Below, piece by piece: positions 11,222-23,210 of a stretch of 64,000 bases of DNA. Under the pieces are notes generated by a model that worked only from the letters and a program-made list of their open reading frames with translations, ran no database searches and had not been told where the DNA came from. The position numbers and the translations under genes were made by a program. Where the stretch lies: the NCBI GenBank assembly GCA_037178855.1, contig JASJZC010000002.1:6894501-6958500 (forward strand). The letters are read 5' to 3'. Source of the stretch: Oscheius sp. JU75. Its lineage: Eukaryota; Nematoda; Chromadorea; Rhabditida; Rhabditidae. Position 1 is the stretch's first letter, and the number at the start of each line of letters is the position of its first letter.

Positions 11222-14200
11222 CTAAGTGAGCGAGGCACACGAGCGTTTGTGGTAGTCGATGACGCAGCGGTAGCAGAAGTCGTACTGGTCCTAAAACAAC
11301 AATTTTATGGGGGCGATTGTGGCTTACCAAGGTGGTGATGATTTTTTCTCTGCATAGTTGCAGTGTTTTGACCGTTTGGAAGACGTCGACTTTTTGCTCG
11401 GCTTTCAACCGTTCGAGGAGCAGTGAGAGGCAACAGAAGAGGCCAGATCGGAAGGACCCATCCCTGAAAAATAGTTTTTGGTTCGAGAAAATATAAAAAG
11501 AAAAAAAGAAAAAATGGAAAGGAAAAGCAGAGCTCGCTCTGCGAAAAAATTTAGAATTTATGTAGCTGTCTTTCCATCAAACGTGTACGATAGTCATATC
11601 TTGACGGGACCCGCAAGGTTATTCGTGGCGAGATCCAAAAAACGCGGAAGTTTGAAAACAAACCTGCAGTGAAGAAGAATATGCCCTGTCTGTCTCTGCT
11701 TGCTCTGCCTCTCCAATACTCTTGCTATCAAGTCTGGTATTGACTTCAATGAAGCCGGTACCAGTGGTCCTTCCGGCCAATCTGTTAAACAGAACTGCCA
11801 TACTGAACGGACTTCTCGATTCGCCTATAATTAGAATAATGTTAAGCTGGTACCGATGAACATACAGAGGTCCGGTAATGCATCTTTCTCACAATGTAGT
11901 GATTGAACTTTTCCTTGGACTCGAGCACGATAATGAATTTGTTGCTACTAGAGTTTGAAGTCTTCTGGAGCACTACTTCTTTCTGTGAGTCCTCTGGCCA
12001 GTACTGAAATTTTCTTTATTTTGTCACACATGCAATGCTACCTGTTCGCTACTACTCCACTCGTCCTCCGGCGATAACATCACAATCGTTGATACCTCTT
12101 TCCCGTCGACCATCCTCCAGAAATCGAACGCGGTCTCCTCACTGACAGGATCCTGAGCCAGAATGAACGGATAGAAGTAGCCTTTCATCTCGCTGGCGTT
12201 GTAATAGTCAGTACAGGCCAGCATCGGACTCAGGACCACACGATTCTTGTCGTAGGGAAGAGCTGAGCCGGGTCGATTCCTCATTATGTTCTCGTCCCGG
12301 AGACCGAAGGAAATCTTGGGCGGGGCGTCGACACACTGTGAGAGTTTCTGATACTCGGAGTCCAGTCCACTGAGGGTTGGACGGTGGTTGTCTATCCGAA
12401 TGACTGATCGTAGATTTGAGGACGAGTAGGACCTGCTTCTGAAAATTCATTAAATAAAATTTAAGAAGGTTGTACCTGATGGGAGAGTCTAGAAGCTGCC
12501 GGTAATGAGGCTCCACGTCATCCTGTTCCAGATCCGTGTATCCAAAAAGATACCACTCGGCCATAGCCTTGTAGACAAAGACATACTGCTCAAGCGACTG
12601 TACCATCAGATTTCTTTGCTTTCTCAAGCCGCTGACAAAGCCATAGATGTCAACCTTTCCTTCTTCCTCAGCCTGGTCCAGCATTCCATCGATGGCAATG
12701 AAAGTTCCTGTGCGCCCCACTCCGGCACTAAAATTTTATTTTATTTGCTTCCCTGCAAAAAGACCAACCTGCAGTGAATCAACACTGTGTGATTATTGTA
12801 CTCATCCAGATCTCTTAGAATGTGAAGGAACCTCAAGAGGCCGGTGGAGCATTCGGGAGCTCTGTAGTCGCTCCAGTTGGTGAAATGATACTGGTAGACT
12901 CGGCGCATAGTCCGTTCGGTTTTGGTTCCAATAATCCTCGAAGATGGTACATTTGCATACTCGGAATCTATGTCCGAAGCACTACCAACACTAGCTCGTC
13001 TGTTCGGAGATGTTCTTGAATTGTCCTCGTAGATGTCGAAAGTTCTCACGGTGTAGAAAGCGTTGTAGATGGAATGGACAAGAGAGACTCGGTAGCGTCC
13101 GTATCTCTGACTTCCAACATCCGAATCGGGCCAGTATTTGACGCATTGGATCCTACTCTTCTCCACCAGATTCGCGACCATGACTATTATGCTGCAGTCC
13201 TGTTCAAGGACCATCCTCCAGAAGTCTTCGACAGTATTCTCAAGAGGAGCCTGTGCTGCGATGAACTTCTTCTTATTATTCCAGCTGTTGATGAAATTCG
13301 CGTTGATGTAGTCCGAGTTCTCGTCGTAGCCCACCTTCTTCAGTTTGACTCTCGTTGAATCGTAAGCCTTGATGTCATTGTAGCGATTCTTGCATAGGTT
13401 TTCTTTCTTCATACTGGCTGACGACTCGTGACAGGCCGATGGCAGCGACTCATACTCTTGTGTGAACAAGAAGTCCGAGTCACGATGGCGGATAGTATAC
13501 TCGGAGCACAGATCTTCAACGGGAATCGGTTTGTAAGAGGGTCGAAGCAGGATTCGATCGCTATTCTCCTTTTTCAGCAGCTTCAGCGGACAGTAGTCAT
13601 TGAGAATGCCGCGTTTTTGAAGAATGAACATGGCCAGAAAACCACAGACGATGAGGAAGAGGACGATTGATCCCATGACCAAAAGAGCTGTGACGACTGC
13701 ATTCCGACCACTATCCTCTGACAGGAAAATCGGCTTGAAGTAACCACTGAAACCATATACAGGTCCATTTAGGTGAAGCTGACGCATCTGTCGATGAGCT
13801 TTCTGACCACCAACTGCGGCTGCCAAACTAAAAATCATTTTCATAAGCAAAAACTAGAAATTTTACCTTTCAGAATCGAATTCGTCGTCGTACATCATCA
13901 CATTCCTAGCAAATCTCGATCCAGTCTTGATGATCATCTCCTCCGGTTTCATTGTTCCGTACGGGTTGCTCCTATCAACTCGGACAATGAGATATCCAGT
14001 GTATTTCATCCCGGGTCTCAGAGCTCGGTCCTCAGCCTTGTGTCTGCTCAGATACTGGACATTGCACGGTGGGTAGTCGGCCACAGTGCGGTCATCACCG
14101 ATGATGGTCTCGGCTGGCAGATCTTTGTAACTTTCAGCTATATAGGCAATAAAGACTTTTCGCTCTCTGTCGCCTTGAGCGAGGTTGTTGGAGAAGGCCT

Positions 14201-17200
14201 GAAAAAAAATACTATACATTAGAATTTCCATAACGCTGTAGTGGGACCATAAAAACTAACAAATGAGCGAGACCAGTCGAGAGAGCTAAGTGAGCGAGGA
14301 ACACAAGCGCCTGTAATAGGCTTTTCGTGCGATAGGCGGTACAGGTGAGCCGCTCCCACGCTGAAGCAGAAGCGATAAAATCTCTTACCCTGGACATCGA
14401 GTCGACGATCATGTCATGTGGATCGGGTAAACTGTCGATGGAGACATTGCTGGGGAGTGGTACTACAGCGATATAATAGCAGCTGATCGGTCCGTTCATG
14501 TCATCGAACTTGGTATTAAAGTTCAGATTGAATGTAGTGGTGTTCACACCAAGTTGTGAGCTCGGCTTCTCTACCTAAATTATCTTTTTTGCTGCCTGAA
14601 AAATAAGAAAACTAACGTGATCTGGCTGTGCATAGTGAGTCAGACATTGCTCCCTGAACACCAACGGTGTGGACATTCCCGCTCCATTCTCTGCCCAAAT
14701 CGTAACCGTGTAGTTCCTATTCGGCTTCAACGGTCCGTACTTGCAGTAGTGTAGCTCTCCAGAAAAATCAATGGGATTGATGCCATTGGCAGCAATTTCA
14801 GCCTCGTCGTAGTTGGCACACTTTTTGTCGACTGATGATGGGTAGTCGCTCGGGATGAGAGTGCCGTCCGGACGAGGATGTCGGAGATTGCCTTGGACAC
14901 GGACCTAAAAGTACACTTTAATGGCTGTAGATTATAAAACGTACATAATATTTGGTAATACGTCCGTTCGGATTAGAAGGAGCCCTCCACTCGACTTCAC
15001 AGTTTAACGTTGAGCCTGCCGCTGCTCCAGAATTCAATCCTACTCTTACACTGACTGGTCGAGGAGCGTTTGACTCTGTAACGTTGCCCATTGACATAAA
15101 TTAAGTGTCCTCACTTCCATCCATGGTAGTAAAATGTTCCAGAATCGGATAAGGTTCAATTTGTCCATCGCTAATGTTAATGGCCAGGGTAAAGGGAGTC
15201 GCCGCTCGAAGTCCCGTTATGTTGATCGGAGAGGAAATGTTGATCTTTTCCCAGACGAATTGCTTTGTGCCGAGTCTTCTCCACAGCCTGAATATACAAT
15301 TAAGAAAGTGACCCTTTGAATACATAAATGTAATTCTGTTTAGTATTCACTAAATTTTCATAGCTGTATACAATTAATTGGTAGCAGATTATGTTTTGAA
15401 TGGTGTGCTTCCACCGCTAGAGTTTGAATTTTTCAAGGCAGATCTCTCAGTGGGTAAACTTAAAAATAACTCACGTAGCATTGATGTTTGGTATAGAATT
15501 CCCATCCGGGATATCCCAAGTCACATTTGCTGCAGTCTCATTAACAGTGATCGCCAGGTTCTGGATCATCCTCGGAGCTGAAAAAGGAAAGCTATATAAT
15601 TTTCAAGCAATTTAAAAAGAAACAAAATCACAACAAAATTAAGTTCATGCTGCTTTTCTAAACACAACATGCATGCCTCTCGCCCACTTACGGTATGAGC
15701 GATCAATCGTGAGCTTTTTGGCTCGTAAATAGCTCGATCTGTGGCGCTTTTCGCGTTCTAAAGAATTTTTAAAGTTTTAAAGAATTGTATTTTAAAAACA
15801 AGTTACCTTTGACATGAAGAGATACAGAATGATTGACAGAGGCGAATCCAGACGCCGGGGTAACCATGCACATGTAGTTTCCACTGTCCTGTACCTGGAC
15901 ATTTCGGATCTCCAATTCCCAGCAGGACGGCGCCATCAGGATATCGTATGCACGAGACTTAAATGGTTAAGTTTACGATATGAACAGTTTAAGCGAGTGT
16001 GCAGCTAGGTTATTAAGATTAATAAATAATTCTGTAGTTACACACTCGATTTAAAGAACTGACACCAAAACCAAACATTTCAAGCTACTCACACCTACCC
16101 GAGCAGTCTCCCGGAACGGATGTTTCGAAGGCTCCCGAGTTACTGTATCGTTCTGGATGAAAGTGACTCCATTTGCATCGATGTGGTTGGCGGGATCGAT
16201 GTTCACGCAACAGTAGAGAGTCACATCAGTCCCTTTGTAGACCTCCTCAGCTGGATGAGCTATGGCCAGGACTTTCAGGTCTCCTGAAAAGGTTTAATTA
16301 GATTCAGACCCCCAAGGTCCGTACTCTTGTCACATTTGGTCGGAAGCAGTTCTCGGATCGGTAACTTTGTATGGTTGACAGGATCGAACATTGGTGGACA
16401 GACGCATCGTCCCTGCAAAAATTACTGTAAGTAATCTGACGATTAGGAGAGCGAAAGGTGTGACTGTCGTGTCCTACCGCCAACCTACCGCAGTCACAGA
16501 AATTTGCCCAAAAAAATGATTCCTTCAAGGGGATGATCGACGACTTCCCGTAGATATCTTATGGGGCAAAAAAGTGAGGGAAAAACACGAACCTTGTCTT
16601 GACCTCGATCAACGTGACAATAAGGCTCGGGCATGTCGAAGCGTTCCGTATAGAATTCGCCCATCACGAGACATGGAGAGACGTTGTAGAGTTGAAAAGA
16701 AGATTTTCGGGGTGAGGCCATCCGACATTCCAAAGGGACTACTGAAAAGGGGTATGGTAAAAATAAAAAACGAGTTTATAAGGTTCAAACTAAAAACTGC
16801 TGACCAGGAGAGTTTTCGGAAACTAATAAAGAGGGCTAAGTGAGCGAGACAGTGAGTGTGGTAGTTGATGACGCAGTGATGGCAGAGATTTTGAAGCTGG
16901 CCATGCTATTATGGGTGAGACCCGGCCACAACGGATCGTTGATGAAAAGCGTTAGCGTGTAGCTGTATTGAAAACTGCGGTTTTGGTCCTTGTTTAAGTG
17001 TAAAATGTGTAAGTGTAGTGAGAAAACTTAAATCTTTGCACAAGAAGTAACTCGAGAACTAAATGTTTTCATAATGGCAGAATTCAGCGCCTAGATACAA
17101 GAATTAAATGTTTTGCAGTAACTGTCCACTATAGCAATTGATATCCTTCATTATTTCTAGTCTAAATAATGCATGTATCACAAAAATATCCGAAAAGTAA

Positions 17201-17574
17201 TAAATGCTGGGAACTCACATGCTGAACAACTCCTCGGACACAAACACCGTCCCTTGCCTTCCCGATCCTTCAAGCACAGGCCGTGCATGACACAGTCGTA
17301 ATTGGTCTTGCATTCTGGCACGTCTTAATTTTGATCCATCATAATATTTTGAGGTCGCCTTACCTAGTTCTGCCGCCGTCAGAGCTCTTGTCGCATTAAT
17401 GTCCTGCACTTCTTCGGTCAGAATCTCCTCTTCATGTTCTTTACTTTCTTCCGAAATTTCCTTGGAGGCTGTGACCTTGAATTTAAGTTCAAAAAGACAA
17501 AAATGACGGGAAGCTACCTGATTCCGTAATAAGAGGAGGATCAACGTTGACCACCAAAGCCAACGCGGGATCAT
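11222..17574 (-). CDS. Receptor-type protein tyrosine phosphatase
   Basis: Single-pass receptor that dephosphorylates phosphotyrosine. Start ATG at 17572-17574 opens a signal peptide ([16 protein letters not shown]). Then come Cys-rich modules ([22 protein letters not shown]), an Ig C2 domain (~16285-15830; DSGNYMCMV), several fibronectin III domains (~15600-13880) with N-glycosylation sites, a transmembrane helix (~13700; [14 protein letters not shown]), and tandem catalytic domains. D1 has [20 protein letters not shown] and [10 protein letters not shown]; the last spans a 41-nt intron near 12735-12775. D2 follows ([30 protein letters not shown]-like [10 protein letters not shown]) and ends CASLT with TAG at 11222-11224. 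The WPD loop is WSD in D1 and WPE in D2. Ig plus FN3 plus two PTP domains fits the Ptp69D/LAR types, but the Cys-rich N-terminus is unusual and I do not assign a paralogue. Confidence 0.85.
14255..14350 (-). repeat. Degenerate intronic copy of the phosphatase last exon
   Basis: In an intron of the phosphatase, this stretch repeats, on the same strand, the sequence around the gene's own stop codon (CTCGCTCACTTAG then CTCGACTGGT) found at 11205-11300. Upstream bases also align loosely with the exon encoding [10 protein letters not shown], with mismatches. Confidence 0.5.
16815..16905 (-). repeat. Second degenerate copy of the phosphatase last exon
   Basis: The minus strand reads GCCATCACTGCGTCATCAAC, TACCACA and CTCGCTCACTTAG, matching the true last exon (CTACCGCTGCGTCATCGAC, TACCACAAA, CTCGCTCACTTAG) at 11222-11290. 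It lies between exons of the same gene and cannot be joined in frame as a working terminus. Confidence 0.5.
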
Positions 17575-20500
17575 TTTAAAATTGTAGAAGGTAGCAGGTA
17601 GAAGCAATTAAAATATCATCTCATCCTCTTAAAAGCCTCTCCTGTCCTGCAAAACTTTAAATATAAAAATTAGCGATAAGAGAAAAAAGCGGTGAATGCG
17701 ATAAGCTACTGATAGCAAAAAAAAACCTTGGTACGCAAATTGACGTTAAATTGAAATCGAAGGTATTAAAAATGGCTGAATGAGGACCGGAATAGTAAAA
17801 TACATTGATGAGGGGGAAGGGGGAAAAGTATGGGAACAAGTTTATGATCAAACATTGACCAATCATTTAGCGGATCGCGGGCAAAAAGAGAGAGAGCGGC
17901 AAACAGAAGATGGAAGCTAGATTTTTTATGAAAAGAAGTTTGTACTTGGTAAAGAACTACCAGTTGTCAGAAAAAAGAGGCATTAATTTCCTTTAAAAAG
18001 TATTACAAGAAAAGGTGTGAGTCACAGTCTGTTACGAAGTTACGAGACAGACACGAGACATTGGAAAAGAGATGATACCTGTCACTCTGACTCCTTATTT
18101 TTTTCAATTCATTTCTGGCATTCGAACAGCCAAAAAAGCCAGATCGTAGCAAACAACACGCTTCTCTCGTACCATTCTTTCGACTCGCTCAATAAGAAGA
18201 GTTGATAATGCGAACACTGACGTAACTGAAAGGCCGATTCTCTATGGGTTTCGGTTTTCCGCAAAATAGGGGAGAAGAAAAGTGTGGTCCGGCCGGAAGC
18301 GGTAGTGGGTAAGAGACTGGGGGTCAGCGGTCAAGCTATTGATCCCAGCCCGAATCTCATTCTCTGTGTGTTGCTTCCGCTGCGCATTATATTGGATTAG
18401 GGAGGGTGTTCGGGACGGGTATACATTGTGTCCGGATTAGTATACAGTCCCCTAATGGGATACGGGTGTGGCATTCTTGAAAACTCCTGTTAAAAGTTTA
18501 TAAAATGGTCCCTACGTTTGTGAGACCTAGAAACTGCGATCCGGCACGCGTCCTGTCAATGCGAATAGCATCAGTCGCTCTCTCTTGTCGAAAAATTAAC
18601 CATGTCAGGCTGGGTTATACTGTCAATCCGCACGAAAAGGTTTCGAAACAGATTGCCGCAAATGGGGCTTATTAATCACTTTGTGACGACAAAATATGAC
18701 CTTAAAATCTGGAGCGGGAAAAGTGTGAATTACTATTTGTCTTTGGTAGAATAAAAGGTACAGAGAAACAGTGAGACAGATAGACAGAAAGAGAGAGAGA
18801 TATAGAGACGGAGAGACAGAGAAACTTAAAGAGGCTATCGTGTATTGTTTTAGTTATGTAATCTAAAGTAATTAAAGAAAATATTATGAGCTGTGGTCAG
18901 CTGTGCGGGGGCGAAGTCCGTGGGTGTTCCCCGTTCTCTGCCTCTCTCTCCCAAAATCAATATCGTCATATGCTAATTGCGTGGGCAGAGGTCAGGCCCG
19001 GTCATCGGCCTTTTGTGAGCGAGAGAGAGAGAGAAAGCACCCTCTCTCCACGCCAGCTGGCGTTTTTTGCTCAGCAGTTTGGGACGTTTTTATGGATGGC
19101 TTTCTCACTGTCTCTTGGAGGAAAAGACGACCGGAGCGGAGAGAGACAAAGACAAAAACTGAGTAATAACAGTAAATAGAACCGGTCAATGGCTAGGGGA
19201 GAGAAAACTGAGTCAGATATGACTTTTGCAGAAATGGACCGGAAATGGGACCGAAATTGAAACCGGGTTCTCGTTTAATGTCTACACGGGAGAAAAATAC
19301 GGACGTAAGTTGATAGTGATAGTTCTGTCAGTCTCTCTGTCTCTATGTCTCTCTGTCTCTTGACTTGTAGTCTTTTTTCAAATCGAAGGTCGACAAAATT
19401 GATTGCGCGTAAGTGTCGTCAAATTGGATTGACGCTAAAAATAAATTTTAAGGAGGGCAAATTCCTTGAGCGAAAGGTTGAAAAAAACTAATCTTTAAAG
19501 GACAGAGAATGTACTGGGCGATGGAAAGTCAGAAGACAGAGACAGTGTGTGCATTGTTATTCGTTGAAGCGACAAACAGTTTTCGGGGTGGGACTCGTGG
19601 GGGTCGTCGCCTCCATGATCAGAGTCGGCACGTCCTTTCTCAACCTGATAGTCAGCAGCCACCGAGTGACAGAAAAATTGGAGAGCGCTTGATGTGCGTC
19701 CCTAAAGGTGTGAAAATCGGGCCCACTTTCTGTCAACCCGATCAAGTACAGGTCAGTCAAGGGGTGAGAGAGACAGTGAGGTTTTTCCCGAGACAGAAAC
19801 AGAGAGACATAAAGATAGAGAGACAAACAGAGATACAGAAATTTGGAGAGATAGGGAGAGTGGAATTCTGTGACATGTGTCCTTGAAACATTGCAAAATG
19901 TACTCAAAGAGAGACATCCGGTCGACTATCAATACCATACAAGTGGGGTTGAGATGATTTGAAATCATTAACTACTAATGATGGTAGATGGGCAGAACCT
20001 GTATTTCTGTCTCTCTCCCACTCCAGTCAGTCTACTCCCACTTCCGGTCACGAAGACATCTGATACTGATCTCCCTCTCTCTGTCTCTCAGATTGAAAAA
20101 AAAACTGATTAGGATCAAGAGAAGGAAAGCTATGACGGTTCCATCTCTCTCTTTTGGAAGAGAGACGAGATTCGGGGTGCGCGGTGGCGAGAAAGAGAGC
20201 GGGAGACGCTCTTTCTCTCTCTCTGTGTCGCTCTCTTCCGGCGGGTATGCCGCCACACTGCTGTAAAGTGTGCGAGACGCGCGGGAAGGTTGAGAATACT
20301 TAGGAAATAGAGAGGAAAGAGAGTTGTTGGCACTGTTCAAACCCATGTAGACGACAGTATACAGAAGGACCCATAGAGGCAAGAACTGAGCAGTGCCTGA
20401 AATTCCAGGCCCATTCAGATACATTCGGAGACTCCCTGACTCTTAGGAACTTATTCGAAAAAGGAAGCCCCTCTCTTCACTCATTACCCTTGTTCTTGCT

Positions 20501-21186
20501 AATAGTCCCAAGGGTACCCACCCTCTGAGGTACTCACCCTCTTACTATCTCTCCTTTGACTCAACATCTCTGGACCCTAAAAAAGGCATTGTAGAGATAA
20601 CTGTGGATAGCTTTGCAGTCATCTCTGTATTCCCTGTCTGTCTCTCAGACAGGACTGTTTAATGGACAACGGGGTCACGTCAGGCTTTATTCAGACCAAT
20701 GCTCTACTGTTGTCACACAAATCGTGATTACCATAAGACTTCTACAACTCCTCAGGTCGTGCCCGATTACAAGAAACCTATTCGCTTTGTCAACCCAGTC
20801 TACAAATTGAATACTAGTGACTCTATAGGCAGAGCTCCAATATCTCTGTGCCAAATGCCAAACCTATCGTACTTCTGCTGCTCCCAAAACAATCCGTCAG
20901 ACTGTGTTCAAGGCTTCTCAAAGATTTTGAGTATAAATCTAGAAGGCAATTCATTCAATAAATCGGATGGTAGCGACTACATAGAGTCTATCTCGACATC
21001 TCGTCAACGAATAGGGCTCCTGCTACCAAAACAACAAGTCTTTGGTTCCCCGTTGACTTGACGCACAAACAAACCCCGAAAATATAGACGATCCTAGCAT
21101 TGGAGCCAGTTTCACACTGAATCTTGCTTATTGTTAGTTGCAAAGTTATATCAGGTCGATGTTAAAAAACAATGAGGATCAAAGAG
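17575..21186. other. Gene-poor stretch with low-complexity tracts
   Basis: No convincing gene. GA/CT-rich tracts occur near 18770-18830, 19020-19045, 19320-19365, 19760-19850 and 20210-20235. The plus-strand ORF 20699-21061 (120 codons, several Cys and Asn-glycosylation-type motifs, VVPDYKKPIRFVNPVYKL) is the only open stretch that reads somewhat protein-like, but it has no family match and no visible splice context. Confidence 0.45.
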
Positions 21187-21194
21187 TATAAAAG
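21187..21194 (+). promoter_or_regulatory. Candidate TATA box
   Basis: TATAAAAG, 188 nt upstream of the ATG of the small secreted-protein gene at 21382. Position and sequence suit a core promoter, but no start site is known. Confidence 0.35.
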
Positions 21195-21381
21195 TTGGAG
21201 CAATGAAGGCGATACTTCGCTCTCCCTCACTCAACGGACCATCGTGATGTAGACAGTAGAGACAGAGAGACCCCACCCTCATTTATGAGTTCCATTAATT
21301 ACCGTTGTTTCTTCTCTCTCTCCACGGCTATGTCAGCTGCTCATCGATTATCCTTGACTCCCGACCAATTGGTTGCCTACT

Positions 21382-21870
21382 ATGATCTTCCTTCTCCTGA
21401 CTACTGTTGTTCATGGCTACAATCTCGTCGTCGATGTACTATTCGTTAACTTCCCTTCGAGACCTATCTTTTAGGTAAATCCTAAGGCTGTTACGAGCTA
21501 CTTGGAGAGTTTTGGTTCCTTCTACAGACAGCAGCTGACAGAATATGAGATTCCACTGATTGAGAAGAATCGCTGTCTGGGGAAGATTGCCATAGCCAGT
21601 ACTACTGTCAGTCAGGTGGAGATTGACAGAACTGAAGCCATTAGGGAGACAGGAGACTACTACTTGAAGGTAGTTTCTGAGCCCTACCTTCTTAATAGTT
21701 TTGTAGCTGACCCATTTACATGCTCGGCTCCATGGAGACTATAAACACAATGTCCTCTTTGTCCATCAGTCTGGGGACTTTGACTTGAGGATTCGAGATC
21801 TCAATGCGACTTTGGGACCACTGGTACCTGTTGCTATCGCGGGATTGCCGTACATTGACAGTAGTGTCGG
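21382..21870 (+). CDS. Unrecognised secreted or membrane protein
   Basis: A three-exon gene inferred from reading frame. Exon 1 (21382-21435) encodes a signal peptide, MIFLLLTTVVHGYNLVVD. A 39-nt GT-AG intron (21436-21474, ending ATCTTTTAG) removes an in-frame TAG. Exon 2 (21475-21669, exactly 65 codons) begins VNPKAVTSYLESFGSF and ends TGDYYLK. A 37-nt intron (21670-21706) leads in phase 0 to exon 3, LTHLHARLHGDYKHNVLFVH, then DLNATLGPLVPVAIAGLPYIDS. The 3' end is unresolved: the frame runs on into a CT-rich stretch near 21870 that is probably another intron, and later candidate exons overlap a minus-strand gene. I do not recognise the family. Both introns removing frame problems at once is the main support. 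Confidence 0.5.
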
Positions 21871-21958
21871 TTGGTCAGTTCTGTCTCTGCCTCTGTTTGT
21901 CTCCCTGTCTATCCACCTCAGTCTATACCAAAACAGCAACCTACCAGCGAATTTTTAT

Positions 21959-22526
21959 TTAGTCCTCATTGTTTTGTCTTCTACTGGATTTCCTCGTCGG
22001 TCGCGTCCTGGCTTGGGTACGCGCTCCTCCGACGGCCTTCTTCTCTCCCTTCTCGCCTCTCTTGCTTCGCATCGCCGTGGCTACGTGGTTGCTCCTCTCG
22101 CACACCGGAAGTACCTTCTTGACCGTCTTCGTCGAGCCGTCCTGCTGCCTCTTCTAGACAGGCAGCGGCTGCTCCAGATCGGCTTGACTCCTCGTTTTGA
22201 ACAGCAAAGTTAGTTGACTCTGGACTTCCTTGTCCAAGAGCGGGTTGTGAGTCCTGTCGACGCTGCTGAGGTCCGATTTCTCCGATTCCTTCTCCAGGTT
22301 CGAGGCGTGACAGGTTCCGAACTCGAGCTCCTTCTCCGTCTTCTTCACTTCCGTCAGCACGGCCATCTTCGTCAGCGAGGCATCGAGCTTTTTGATCACT
22401 AGGGACGGTGTTGCTACCGGCTTCTGCTTCTTCTGGAAACAGGAAGTTGGACTCAGAGAGAGAGAGAGAGAGAGAGAGCGAAAGACCTACCGATGGCACC
22501 ACATTGTCATCGACTGACTTCTGGTC
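21959..22526 (-). CDS. Unrecognised Lys/Glu-rich protein with in-frame TAG
   Basis: Two exons are visible on the minus strand. The first (22526-22491, 12 codons, DQKSVDDNVVPS) follows a TTGACAG acceptor and is joined in phase 0 over a 58-nt intron containing a (GA)n tract to a second exon starting KKQKPVATPSLVIKKLDASL. The frame continues through charged, helix-prone sequence to a TAG at 22154-22156. After it, the same frame stays open and very basic (KRQQDGSTKTVKKVL ... RPTRKSSRRQ) to a TAA at 21959-21961. Either the protein ends at the TAG, or 72 nt from GTCCAGAG to the TAG are an optional in-frame intron. The 5' part is not found. No family recognised. Confidence 0.4.
22452..22479. repeat. 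(GA)n microsatellite in a short intron
   Basis: A run of AGAGAG lies within the 58-nt intron of the minus-strand gene above. Confidence 0.8.
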
Positions 22527-23210
22527 CTGTCAATTTAAACCTTGTCAATCTTGGAAACTTTCTCTAACTTCCGCAACTTCCTAATTAGACGAAACCCCAA
22601 TTACCTAAGCATGTGACTAGTAGCCTACCAGTTACTGTCTCTATGTCTCTCTGTCTCTATGACTCTCTCACAGTTCATCAAACAACAAAATGGAGTATAG
22701 GCTCGTCGACAAATAAACCCATTGTCCAGCGGAAGCTTGTTAATTTATCTCCCGGCTGTCTTCTCTTAATTAGACTCTCCGTCCAATCAACTTCCCCTAA
22801 TTTTGCAGTCGTATCTCACATTCCGAGGACAACTTCGATGTTCATGGGGGAATTCTTCGCGTGATAGCCAAACGAAGGTTACGTGAGACTTTGGAGTGAG
22901 CCAGTTGTTTTTCTATTATTTTTCTGGTTCAGAACAGATCTAGAAGCTCTTCTCTGTGACTCCTTGATAGCGATACTGGATAAGGGTATCAGAATCTCAC
23001 TGGAACATGTCCAATTGAAGTCAAGGCTCCATGATGGTGGGGCACAGTTATTAAAATAACAGAAAGTTTCAGAAGAACTGGTAAGTTTCGCCTTGTCTCG
23101 ACCACCCCTAATGCTGGATTCTGGAACAGTCAGGGTCTTCCACGAGGGAATCAGTTCTCATCCCCTGAACAAGAACTTCCGGTAGTCATGTCCAATTTCA
23201 AATAGGGAAA

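Noticed and set aside
13773-14222. Plus-strand 149-codon ORF
   Set aside because: Antisense to fibronectin-domain exons of the phosphatase.
21969-22157. Extra membrane exon of the plus-strand secreted-protein gene
   Set aside because: Its hydrophobic reading is the antisense of the charged minus-strand exon, which has better splice support.
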